Positions 27,500 to 36,274 of a stretch of DNA of 64,000 nt are shown here, piece by piece. Position 1 is the first letter of the stretch. Every line of letters begins with the position of its first letter. Source of the stretch: Streptomyces lienomycini (GTDB lineage: Bacteria > Actinomycetota > Actinomycetes > Streptomycetales > Streptomycetaceae). Below the pieces are notes generated by a model. It worked only from the letters and a program-made list of their open reading frames with translations. It did not search any database and had not been told where the DNA came from. Where the stretch lies: NCBI RefSeq assembly GCF_027947595.1, contig NZ_CP116257.1, forward strand, positions 744,001 through 808,000, given 5' to 3'. A program made the position numbers and the translations under genes.

Positions 27500-27537
27500 A
27501 CGAGCCCTCCACGAGCCGCGACGAGCCACCACGTGCC
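27500..27537 (+). promoter_or_regulatory. SARP-like direct-repeat operator candidate
   Basis: Heptamers ACGAGCC at 27500, 27511 and 27521 and ACGTGCC at 27531, at 11-, 10- and 10-base spacing. The heptamer is one base from the TCGAGCC-type sites bound by SARP activators, which need about 11-bp spacing. It lies just before the next coding region. Confidence 0.5.
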
Positions 27538-27559
27538 CCGACGACCCAGGGAGACCGCC

Positions 27560-28710
27560 ATGCTCGAACAGACCCGGCACGCCGTGCGAGGCCTGCCCCG
27601 GTCCGTCGAAGGACTGGAACACATCCCCGCGCACGGCCCCCTCGTGGTGCTGGCCGGCGGAGACGGCCGACGGCCGCTGGACGCCGTGCTGTCCGCGGTG
27701 CGCGGCCGCCCCGCCCGCCGGCTCGACGGACCGCGGGCCCTGCACGCCCTCGCCTACGACGAGGCCGTCGTCGTCCGCGGGTCGCGGACGCCGTGGCCAC
27801 GGCGGAGCGGGCCTCGGCCCCCGTCCTCCCGGTCGTCCTGTGGCAGGACGGCCACCACACCCGCGTCGTCGCGGGCCCGCCGCTGCCGCGGCACCCGCCC
27901 GAGCCACCGGCCGGCCCCCGGGCCGAGCACCCGGCGGAGCGGCTGGCCCGGGACCTCGCCATGGATCCGGCGGAGCGCCTGGCCCGGGACCTCGCCCCGG
28001 ACCCCGCCGAGAGTGCCGCACGGGACCGGGTCGAGGCCGGGCACGAGGCTCTGGCCCGGCTGGTGGAGCGGGCCAGGAAGCCCGCGTGGCCCGCCGGGCC
28101 CCGGTCCGCCCGGGCCGCCGCCCGGCACCTCGACCGGGTCTTCGAGGCGCTGCTCAGCCGCACCGACCCGCTGCCCGACCACGTGCTGTACGAGCAGGCG
28201 GCGCTGCTGATCGCCCTCGGCCGCCTCGGCGACCGGCACAACCTCGACCTGCGGGTGGGCCGGCTGCGGCTGACCGCGCTGCGTCACGAGAACCACCCCC
28301 TGCCGGTCAAGGCCGCCGCGCTGTGGCGGCTGCGGGCGGGGACCGAGGAGGCGCTGCGCCGGGACCCGGACCACCTGATGGCCAACTACCTGCTGGGCCG
28401 CTGGCACCTGTCCGCGCCCCGCCTGCTGGGCGGCCGCCGGGACACCGCCGTCGTCCACCTGGAGCGGGCCGAACGGCTCGGCCGGGGCGACACCCGCTAC
28501 GTCCTCGGCCATGCCGAGGCCCTGCTGGCCGCCGATCGCCCCGCCGACGCGCTGTCCGCGCTGGAGCGGGTCATCGAGGCCCCCGCCGACCAGCCCCGCA
28601 CCCAGCGCCGCCGCCAGTCGGCGATCCGGATGAGCCGCGCCCTGCGGCACGGCCACGCCCCCGGCCGACCGGCACGTCCGGCCGGTCCGCGGGCCCGAGT
28701 GAAGGGGTGA
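27560..28710 (+). pseudogene. frameshifted degenerate PlsC-like acyltransferase with TPR-like C-terminus
   Basis: From ATG 27560 (GGGAGACC upstream) the reading frame gives MLEQTRHAVRGLPRSVEG then LEHIPAHGPLVVLAGG, parallel to the intact acyltransferase next door (VEGLGHIPAEGPFIVVSNH). At about 27779-27783 the homology moves to another frame, which continues VADAVATAERASAPVLPVVLW. One extra G in the GGG run would join them as one protein of about 383 residues. The N-terminal half lacks the catalytic NHxxxxD (it has GGDGRRPLD) even before the shift. The C-terminal half has helical repeats such as DPDHLMANYLLGRWHL, TPR-like. It is either a decayed gene or a sequencing error in an inactive paralogue. 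Confidence 0.6.
27793..28710 (+). CDS. downstream frame of the broken acyltransferase-like gene (alternative annotation)
   Basis: If the frameshift is real, this is the surviving open frame: GTG 27793, 305 residues (VATAERASAPVLPVVLW onward), including a duplicated AERLARDLA-type segment and a TPR-like helical region (HLMANYLLGRWHLSAP, RYVLGHAEALLAADRPADAL). There is no ribosome site at the GTG, which favours the view that it is not an independent gene. It ends eight bases before the PlsC gene. Confidence 0.45.
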   Translation: MATAERASAPVLPVVLWQDGHHTRVVAGPPLPRHPPEPPAGPRAEHPAERLARDLAMDPAERLARDLAPDPAESAARDRVEAGHEALARLVERARKPAWPAGPRSARAAARHLDRVFEALLSRTDPLPDHVLYEQAALLIALGRLGDRHNLDLRVGRLRLTALRHENHPLPVKAAALWRLRAGTEEALRRDPDHLMANYLLGRWHLSAPRLLGGRRDTAVVHLERAERLGRGDTRYVLGHAEALLAADRPADALSALERVIEAPADQPRTQRRRQSAIRMSRALRHGHAPGRPARPAGPRARVKG

Positions 28711-28717
28711 CACGACG

Positions 28718-29563
28718 ATGGACCCGTACAAGGGAAGCTTCAAGGTCGGCGAGACGGTGTCGACGTCGTTCCGCCACTGGGTCGCCCGGCGGCACGTGGA
28801 CGCGGTGGAGGGCCTCGGGCACATCCCCGCCGAGGGCCCCTTCATCGTGGTCTCCAACCACCTCAGCTTCTTCGACCACTACCTGCTGGAGACCGTCCTC
28901 TACGGCGCGCGCGGCCGGCACGTCTACTTCCCGGCCAAGGCGGCGAACTTCCACCACCCCGTCAAACGGCTGGTCCGGATGAGCGTCGGCTGCATCCCCC
29001 TCGACAGCGACCGGCCCGACCGCAACGCCCTCACCGCGATGAAGGAGGTCCTGGAGGGCGGCGACGTGCTCTGCACGTACCCGGAGGGCACCCGCTGGAC
29101 CGGCGGCGGCCTGGCCCCCTTCCACGACGGTCCCTTCTACTTCGCCGTACGCACCGGCGTCCCGGTCGTCCCGGTGATGATCCACGGCGCCGACCGCATC
29201 CTGCCCAAGGGCGAGGTCGTACCCCACCGGGCCACCGCACGCCTGGTCTTCGGCCCGCGGCTGACCGCCGCACCCCGCGGACGCACCCGCGCCGCCGTCA
29301 TCGCCGACCTGCGCACCCGCACCCGGGACCGGATGGAACGGCTCGGCGAACGCGCCCGCACGGCCCACGGCCGGCCGGACGAGGACGCCGCCCTGGCCGT
29401 CCGCGCGCGGGCCGAGGAGATCGCCGCCGCCGCCTGCGTACGGGGCCGCGGCCTCGACCGCACCGAACAGCGCCGGATCGCCGTACTGCACAGCCTGGCC
29501 CGGGCCACGGCCGCCCCGCGCACCGCCGCCCCCGCTCCCGCGCCCGTCGCGGCGACGGCTTGA
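28718..29563 (+). CDS. PlsC-type 1-acylglycerol-phosphate acyltransferase family protein
   Basis: 281 residues. It has the complete LPLAT motifs: NHLSFFD (HxxxxD) near residue 47, GCIPLDSDRPDRNAL, YPEGTR near 126 and VPVVPVMIHG near 148. It transfers an acyl chain from acyl-ACP or acyl-CoA to a hydroxyl, or possibly an amine. It sits in the operon after the degenerate paralogue. In this context the acceptor could be a reduced alpha-aminoketone (sphingoid-like) or the RiPP rather than glycerol phosphate. The C-terminal 90 residues are Ala/Arg-rich and unusual for the family. Confidence 0.85.
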   Translation: MDPYKGSFKVGETVSTSFRHWVARRHVDAVEGLGHIPAEGPFIVVSNHLSFFDHYLLETVLYGARGRHVYFPAKAANFHHPVKRLVRMSVGCIPLDSDRPDRNALTAMKEVLEGGDVLCTYPEGTRWTGGGLAPFHDGPFYFAVRTGVPVVPVMIHGADRILPKGEVVPHRATARLVFGPRLTAAPRGRTRAAVIADLRTRTRDRMERLGERARTAHGRPDEDAALAVRARAEEIAAAACVRGRGLDRTEQRRIAVLHSLARATAAPRTAAPAPAPVAATA

Positions 29564-29578
29564 GGCCCGCCCCGGCCA

Positions 29579-29627
29579 CGAGGAACCAGGAACCAGGCAA
29601 CAGGCCCCAGGACCCAGGACCCAGGAA
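29579..29627 (+). repeat. short tandem CCAGGAAC/CCAGGACC repeats
   Basis: The spacer between the acyltransferase and SDR genes consists of 6-8-base units (GGAACCA, GGCAACA, GGCCCCA, GGACCCA) ending in GAGGAG, which is the SDR ribosome site. A slippage-prone leader. Confidence 0.6.
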
Positions 29628-29636
29628 CGAGGAGAC

Positions 29637-30383
29637 ATGCGCAGAAACATCCTGATCACCGGAGCGAGTTCGGGTCTCGGCCGCGGCATGGCCCGCGCGT
29701 TCGCCGCCCGGGGACGGAACCTGGCCCTGTGCGCCCGCCGCGCCGACCTGCTGGCGGAGGTCCGCGCCGAACTGGCCGCCGCCTACCCGGACGTCCGGGT
29801 CGCGGTGCGCCGTCTCGACGTGCGGGACTACGAGGCCACCGCCGCCGCCTTCCGGTCGGTGCGCGAGGAACTCGGCGGCCTGGACCGGGTCGTCGTCAAC
29901 GCCGGCCTCGGCGCCGGAGTCTCCGTGGGCACGGGCGGCTTCGCGACCAACCGGGCCACCGCCGAGACCAACTTCGTGGCCGGGCTGGCCCAGTGCGAGG
30001 CCGCCATGGAGATCTTCCGGGAACGGGGCGAGGGCCACCTCGTGGTGATGTCCTCGGTCAGCGCCGTGCGCGGCATGCCCCGGCACCTCACCGCGTACGC
30101 CGCCTCCAAGGCCGCCGTCGCCACCCTCGCCGACGGCATCCGCGCCGACACCGTCGGCACCCGCCTGAAGGTCACCACGCTCTTCCCCGGCTACATCCGC
30201 ACCGAGATGAACGAGGACCTGGACAGGACGCCGTTCATCATCGACCGGGACAAGGGCTGCGAGCTGCTGGTCCGGGCCATGGACCGCGAACCGGCCAGGG
30301 CCCACGTGCCCGCCTGGCCCTGGGCGCCGGCCGGTGCCGTACTGCGCCGCCTTCCCGTCGCCCTCGTAGCGAAGTCGGTGTAG
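29637..30383 (+). CDS. short-chain dehydrogenase/reductase
   Basis: 248 residues with a Rossmann TGASSGLGRG loop near the N-terminus, NAG (VVVNAGLG), the catalytic Ser in SSVSA and YAASK (YxxxK). The Arg after the second beta strand (CARRADLL) suggests NADPH. In the operon with an alpha-oxoamine synthase, the natural proposal is reduction of the alpha-aminoketone to the amino alcohol, as 3-ketosphinganine reductase does; this is inference. GAGGAG precedes ATG 29637. Confidence 0.88.
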   Translation: MRRNILITGASSGLGRGMARAFAARGRNLALCARRADLLAEVRAELAAAYPDVRVAVRRLDVRDYEATAAAFRSVREELGGLDRVVVNAGLGAGVSVGTGGFATNRATAETNFVAGLAQCEAAMEIFRERGEGHLVVMSSVSAVRGMPRHLTAYAASKAAVATLADGIRADTVGTRLKVTTLFPGYIRTEMNEDLDRTPFIIDRDKGCELLVRAMDREPARAHVPAWPWAPAGAVLRRLPVALVAKSV

Positions 30384-30386
30384 CCC

Positions 30387-30971
30387 ATGACCCCCACCGT
30401 GACCACCCCCACCATGGCCGCCACGCACACCCCGGCCACCGAGCGCCACGGCAGCGCACTGGTCGTCTTCGAGGGCAGCCGCCGCATGCTGTGGCGCAGG
30501 CCCGGACCGGGCCGCTGGCGCCCCGCCGGGATCTGGCCGGAGGCCGCCGAGGCCGCCGCGCTCGCCGCGCACCTCGCCGCCCGCCGCAACCTCCTGGTCG
30601 TCCTCGACGGCACGGAACACACCGTCAGCCTGCTGCTCGAGGAACTCGCCGCGGCCCCCGCCTCGGTACGCCGGCTGGCCCCGGGCCCGCACCGCGACGA
30701 ACCCGTCGACGTCCGCATCCCGGTCCTGGACTGGCTGCCCGCACCGCTGCGCCACCCCGGCCTCGCGTTCCTGCGCACCGGCCGCGAGGCGGCGCGGCGG
30801 ACCCCCGCCGCGCTGCTGCCGCCCCTGCTGCTCGACGAGCCCGCACCGGACCGCCCGTACCTGAGGTTCGCCCTGCGGACACAGCGCGGCGGCGTCGGCC
30901 CGGGACGGCTGGCCGACGCCGTGAACCACCTGTTCGGGCCCGTCAGCCGGGCAGGGGACCGGCGTCCCTGA
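30387..30971 (+). CDS. unknown protein of the biosynthetic operon
   Basis: 194 residues, starting three bases after the SDR stop and so certainly cotranscribed. After a Thr-rich N-terminus it reads HGSALVVFEGSRRMLWRRPGPG, then two alternating alpha/beta-looking segments (NLLVVLDGTEHTVSLLLEEL, DVRIPVLDWLP). There is no signal peptide or membrane span. I do not recognise a family. Its end overlaps the convergent monooxygenase-like gene by 29 bases. Confidence 0.7.
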   Translation: MTPTVTTPTMAATHTPATERHGSALVVFEGSRRMLWRRPGPGRWRPAGIWPEAAEAAALAAHLAARRNLLVVLDGTEHTVSLLLEELAAAPASVRRLAPGPHRDEPVDVRIPVLDWLPAPLRHPGLAFLRTGREAARRTPAALLPPLLLDEPAPDRPYLRFALRTQRGGVGPGRLADAVNHLFGPVSRAGDRRP

Positions 30972-31365
30972 GCGCCTCCTGGTCGATCAGCCGCCGGTCC
31001 GCCTCCTCCCAGGTCGGCGGCTGCCCTCCGGCCTGCTTCCACGAGGTGAACAGCGACTCCCGCATCGCGGGCTTCAGCTTCGTCATCACCGACAGGTGCG
31101 GCTCGGTGCGGACGTACGCCTGGAGCGCCTTGTGGTCCTCCCAGACCGACAGCGTCCAGAACGTCTTGTGCCACGGGTCGGCACGCAGCCCGACACCGAC
31201 GTTGCCGGGGGAGCGCTGGGCCTGCCGGTAGACGCTCCCGGACAGGTAGAAGAAGCGCGGCACCCGCACCAGCGACTTCAGCTTCAGCCGGGACGCCATG
31301 ACGACGACCTGGCCGCTCCCGGTCCCGGCCGCCGGCCCGCTGGACCAGGGAAGGGTGTGACTCAT
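30943..31365 (-). CDS. antibiotic-biosynthesis-monooxygenase-like / DUF3291-like protein
   Basis: 140 residues from ATG 31365 with AGGAGAG upstream. The core VRVPRFFYLSGSVYRQAQ, then FWTLSVWEDHKALQAYVR, then the HLSVMTKL stretch has the dimeric alpha/beta-barrel (ABM) pattern, in which the Trp/His-rich strand lines a pocket. Members include cofactor-free monooxygenases and heme-binding proteins, but many are uncharacterised. It lies downstream of a triple 11-bp repeat that is a candidate SARP operator. A role in tailoring is plausible but unproven. Confidence 0.72.
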   Translation of the reverse strand: MSHTLPWSSGPAAGTGSGQVVVMASRLKLKSLVRVPRFFYLSGSVYRQAQRSPGNVGVGLRADPWHKTFWTLSVWEDHKALQAYVRTEPHLSVMTKLKPAMRESLFTSWKQAGGQPPTWEEADRRLIDQEALRDAGPLPG

Positions 31366-31395
31366 CGGATCTCTCCTCATCGAGTGCTTGCGCGT

Positions 31396-31428
31396 GAGTG
31401 CGTACGGAGTGCGTACGGAGTGCGTACG
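31396..31428 (-). promoter_or_regulatory. triple 11-bp direct repeat, probable SARP operator
   Basis: Three perfect copies of GAGTGCGTACG at 31396, 31407 and 31418 (exact 11-base period), 31-63 bases before the start of the minus-strand monooxygenase-like gene. Eleven-base tandem repeats are the hallmark of AfsR/SARP binding sites, and a SARP gene is in the cluster at 40.0 kb. Confidence 0.6.
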
Positions 31429-31537
31429 CAGGGGGCGAGTACGTGCGGGGCGAGCGCGAGGGGATGCGAGGGGACCGGCACCGAACGGACGGCGCACCGG
31501 ACCTACCCATCCGGTGCGCCGCCCACCCGAACCGCCC

Positions 31538-33174
<1,637 letters not shown>

Positions 33175-33178
<4 letters not shown>

Positions 33179-33528
33179 CGCGGTCCCCTCCTCAGCCGGT
33201 CGAACCAGGCCATCGCGAGGAACACGTCGCCCTCGATGCGCAGCGCGTCCGTGGCGAAGGCCAGCGAGCCGGCCAGCTCACCGAGGGCCAGCCGGGTCAG
33301 GTCCGCCTGGCTGATCAGCACGGTGGCGTTGGGCGGGCCGGGCGCGTCCCGCAGCACGGCGTCGCCCGCCTGGGTGCTGGTGACGTAGCGCGTGCGGATG
33401 CCGGACGGGGTCGTCACGACGAAGCGGAACACGCCGGGCCGGCCGGGCGGCCCGGATCCGGCACAGCACCAGTCGAAGAGCTGGTCGAGAGACTGTTCCG
33501 CTTCGATCCTCAGGTCCGCGGCCGTCAT
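33175..33528 (-). CDS. SCP2-like sterol/lipid-binding protein
   Basis: 117 residues from ATG 33528, with GGGGGAGGG before it. Pattern matches the SCP2 sterol-transfer fold: FRFVVTTPSG early, then the characteristic end ALGELAGSLAFATDALRIEGD followed by FLAMAWFDRL. Such proteins bind acyl chains or hydrophobic intermediates. The 4-base GTGA/TCAC overlap couples its translation to the carboxyltransferase. It is divergent from the RiPP precursor gene. It may chaperone the lipid intermediate. Confidence 0.72.
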
Positions 33529-33624
33529 GGGCCCTCCCCCTCTCTGCGGTGCGGGACGTGCCCACGGCACGCCCCTGACGAAAGAAGTCTTCGAGCCGAC
33601 CATGCCGCCCGCCTCTGTCCGGCG

Positions 33625-33644
33625 ACTGGACGGCCACTGGACGG
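33625..33644 (+). promoter_or_regulatory. paired ACTGGACGG repeat upstream of the precursor
   Basis: ACTGGACGG at 33625-33633 and again at 33636-33644, an exact 11-base period, inside the 257-base divergent region between the SCP2-like gene and the precursor. A weaker candidate operator of the SARP type. The same region holds GTGAATTTCTCAC at about 33676. Confidence 0.4.
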
Positions 33645-33785
33645 GCCCCGGTCGTGGACCGGTCGGGAATGTGTGTGAATTTCTCACGGAGGGCCGGTGA
33701 GGGCGGCACTGTGCCCGGGGCGGCGCGGCCCGCATGCTGAATGTCGTCCGCACCGGGCACCACATCTTCGAAGCAGGAGCCTCCC

Positions 33786-33974
33786 ATGACGCACTTCGGT
33801 CAGGTCGTCACGCAGGAAAGCCGCTCCGTGATCACTCCTCAGCACCATCAGGAGACCTTCCTCCCGTACAGCGCCCAGGACGAACCCATGGACCTGGTCA
33901 TCGAAGTACTGACCGCGCCGCACACCGGGCCCGCCGTCTTCAGCCTCTGCTATGCGAGCAACTCCGGCTCATGA
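33786..33974 (+). CDS. candidate azole-RiPP (TOMM) precursor peptide
   Basis: 62 residues from ATG 33786 with AGGAG 7-11 bases upstream. The acidic/amphipathic leader (about 1-45) contains FLPYSAQDEPMDLVIEVL; the C-terminal end AVFSLCYASNSGS carries the cyclisable residues Ser53, Cys55, Ser58, Ser60 and Ser62, with Thr43 and Thr47 further in. The stop overlaps the start of the cyclodehydratase (ATGA), so they are translationally coupled, as is usual for TOMM precursors. There is no double-Gly cleavage motif, and the cleavage site is unknown. I recognise no characterised homologue. Its role as precursor is inferred from size, composition and coupling. Confidence 0.75.
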   Translation: MTHFGQVVTQESRSVITPQHHQETFLPYSAQDEPMDLVIEVLTAPHTGPAVFSLCYASNSGS

Positions 33975-36250
33975 ACGGAGCCCTGATCGGCTTCCGGCGC
34001 CACCTCCGTGCGGAGGTGGTGCCGGACGACGCCACCTACCTGATCTCCGAGCACGGGATCACCGCCATCAGAGCGCCCCACCTGGAAGCGGTGGCACCGC
34101 TCCTGGACGGCAGCCGCGACCTGCCCGCCCTGCTGCGGGACAGCCCCGAGGCGCTGTCCGCCGAGCGCCTGACGGAGCTGCTCACCCAGCTCGCCGACGC
34201 CGGGTTCATCGAGTACCGGGAGCACCTGTGCTCCGAGCCGGCCGACCCCAGCGCCGAGGCCTACTGGGAACTCGCCGGCCTGGAGGGGCAGCGCACCTGC
34301 CGGCGGACCGCGGCCACCGCGGTGGAACTGCGCGTCGTCGGCGACCTGGACGTCGGCCACGCGGTGCGCGCGCTCAGCCACTCCGGGCTCGCCGTCGCCA
34401 CCGGACCGGCCCCCGAGGCCGCCCTCACCCTGGTCGTCTGCGACGACTACCTCGCCCCCGAACTCGCCGGCATCGACGCCGAGCACCGGGCGAGCGGCCG
34501 GCCGTGGCTGCTCGCCAAGCCGAGCGGCGCCACCGTCTGGGTCGGCCCCGTCCTGCGTCCCGGCGCGGGCGCCTGCTGGTCGTGCCTGTCCCATCCGATC
34601 CGCCGGCACCGGGGCGTCGAGTCCCAGGTCGGCGCCGCCCTCGGGCGCCCCGGTCCGGTGCCGGGGCCCGTCGCCGGGATCTCCTGCACCGTGGGCGCCG
34701 GACTGCACATGGCCGCCCTGGAGGCCGTCAAGTGGCTGGCCGGCTACCAGTCGGGCCAGGACCGGCTGATCACCTTCGACACCCTGACCCTGGACTCCCG
34801 CCACCACGCGGTGCGCCGCCGCCCCCAGTGCCGGGAGTGCGGCGACCCCGGTCTCAACACCGAGCGCGTCCTGGCGCCGGTCGTGCCGCGCTCCCGCCCC
34901 AAGGCGCCGGGCGGCAACGGGGGCCACCGCTCCCGCCCCGCCCAGCAGATGCTCGACACGTACCGCCATCTCGTCAGCCCGGTCACCGGGGTCGTCACCG
35001 GGATCACCCGGGTCCAGGGCGGCCCCGCCTTCCTCAACAGCTTCAGCTCCGGACCCAACCCGGTCTCCGGCGGCCCCGGACTGACCGGGCTGCTGGGCGG
35101 CCTGCGCCAGATCAACGGCGGCAAGGGCGTCACCGCCCTGGACGCCGAGGTCAGCGCGCTGTGCGAGGCCGTCGAGCGCTACTCCGGGTGCCTGCTCGGC
35201 GAGGAGTACCGGGTCAGGGGGCGCTACCGGGACCTCGACGGGCTCGCCGTGCACCCGGACGCCTGCCAGCTGTTCGCCGACGACCAGTTCGACGACCGGG
35301 ACGCGTGGAACGCCGCGCACTCCGGCTTCCACCACGTCCCCGAGCGCTTCGACGAGGACGCGGAGGTCGACTGGACCCCCGTCTGGTCGCTCACCGGCCG
35401 GCGTCACGTGCTGCTGCCCACGGCCCAGCTGTACTTCGCCACCGCCGCCGAACGCCGGCACCCCGTGGCGGGCCGCCGGTTCGTGCACGCCGACTCCAAC
35501 GGCAACGCGGCCGGCAGCAGCACCGAGGACGCGATCCTCCAGGGCTTCCTCGAACTCGTCGAACGCGACGCCGTCGCCCTGTGGTGGTACAACCGCGTCC
35601 GGCGGCCCGGCGTCGACCTGCACGCGGCGGCCGACCCCTGGACCGAGGAGCTGATCGAGGTCCACCGGGGGCTGGGCCGCCAGGTGTGGGCGCTCGACCT
35701 CACCTCCGACCTCGGCATCCCCGTCTTCGCCGCCCTGTCCCGCCGCACCGACAAGGCGGCCGAGGACATCGTGTTCGGCTTCGGCGCGCACCTCGACGCG
35801 CGGACCGCCCTGCGCCGGGCGCTGACCGAACTGAACCAGCTGCTGCCCGCCGTGGTCGGGGCCCGCCCGGACGGCGGCGGGTACGGCCTCGACGACCCCG
35901 AGCTGACCCGCTGGTGGCGCGGCGCGACACTCGGGAACCAGCCCTACCTGCGTCCGCTGCCGCCCCGCGCGGGCCCGCTCGCCGAGCTGTCCTTCCCCAC
36001 CGCCCCCGACCTGCGCGACGACCTCGACGCCGTCACCGCGCTGATGCGGGAACGCGGACTGGACCTGCTCGTCCTCGACCAGACCCGCCCCGACGTCGAA
36101 CTGCCCGTCGTCAAGGTCGTCGTCCCCGGCCTGCGCTCCTTCTGGGCGCGGTTCGCCCCGGGCCGGCTCTACGACGTCCCGGTCGCCCTGGGCTGGCGGC
36201 CGGAGCCCGTGGCACGGGCCGACCTGAATCCCGTGCCGCTCTTCGTGTGA
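33971..36250 (+). CDS. fused TOMM cyclodehydratase: leader-binding E1-like + YcaO
   Basis: 759 residues. The N-terminal 80 residues form a winged-helix leader-binding region (ISEHGITAIRAPHLEAVAPLLDG). The E1/ThiF-like part follows with its structural zinc site: CWSC (about 202-205) and CREC (about 287-290). From about 330 comes the YcaO domain: ALCEAVERYSG, TEDAILQGFLELVERDAVALWWYNR (ATP/Mg glutamates) and the Pro-rich C-terminus DLNPVPLFV, close to the PxPxP end. It activates backbone amides with ATP to turn Cys/Ser/Thr into azolines. The fused C-plus-D arrangement occurs in cyanobactin and several actinobacterial TOMM systems. It starts in the precursor stop codon. Confidence 0.92.
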   Translation: MNGALIGFRRHLRAEVVPDDATYLISEHGITAIRAPHLEAVAPLLDGSRDLPALLRDSPEALSAERLTELLTQLADAGFIEYREHLCSEPADPSAEAYWELAGLEGQRTCRRTAATAVELRVVGDLDVGHAVRALSHSGLAVATGPAPEAALTLVVCDDYLAPELAGIDAEHRASGRPWLLAKPSGATVWVGPVLRPGAGACWSCLSHPIRRHRGVESQVGAALGRPGPVPGPVAGISCTVGAGLHMAALEAVKWLAGYQSGQDRLITFDTLTLDSRHHAVRRRPQCRECGDPGLNTERVLAPVVPRSRPKAPGGNGGHRSRPAQQMLDTYRHLVSPVTGVVTGITRVQGGPAFLNSFSSGPNPVSGGPGLTGLLGGLRQINGGKGVTALDAEVSALCEAVERYSGCLLGEEYRVRGRYRDLDGLAVHPDACQLFADDQFDDRDAWNAAHSGFHHVPERFDEDAEVDWTPVWSLTGRRHVLLPTAQLYFATAAERRHPVAGRRFVHADSNGNAAGSSTEDAILQGFLELVERDAVALWWYNRVRRPGVDLHAAADPWTEELIEVHRGLGRQVWALDLTSDLGIPVFAALSRRTDKAAEDIVFGFGAHLDARTALRRALTELNQLLPAVVGARPDGGGYGLDDPELTRWWRGATLGNQPYLRPLPPRAGPLAELSFPTAPDLRDDLDAVTALMRERGLDLLVLDQTRPDVELPVVKVVVPGLRSFWARFAPGRLYDVPVALGWRPEPVARADLNPVPLFV

Positions 36251-36274
36251 CCCTCACCCCCCCAGGAGCAGACC

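Noticed and set aside
27770..27800. Programmed ribosomal frameshift in the acyltransferase-like gene
   Set aside because: No slippery heptamer or downstream structure was evident, and a one-G deletion explains the shift more simply.
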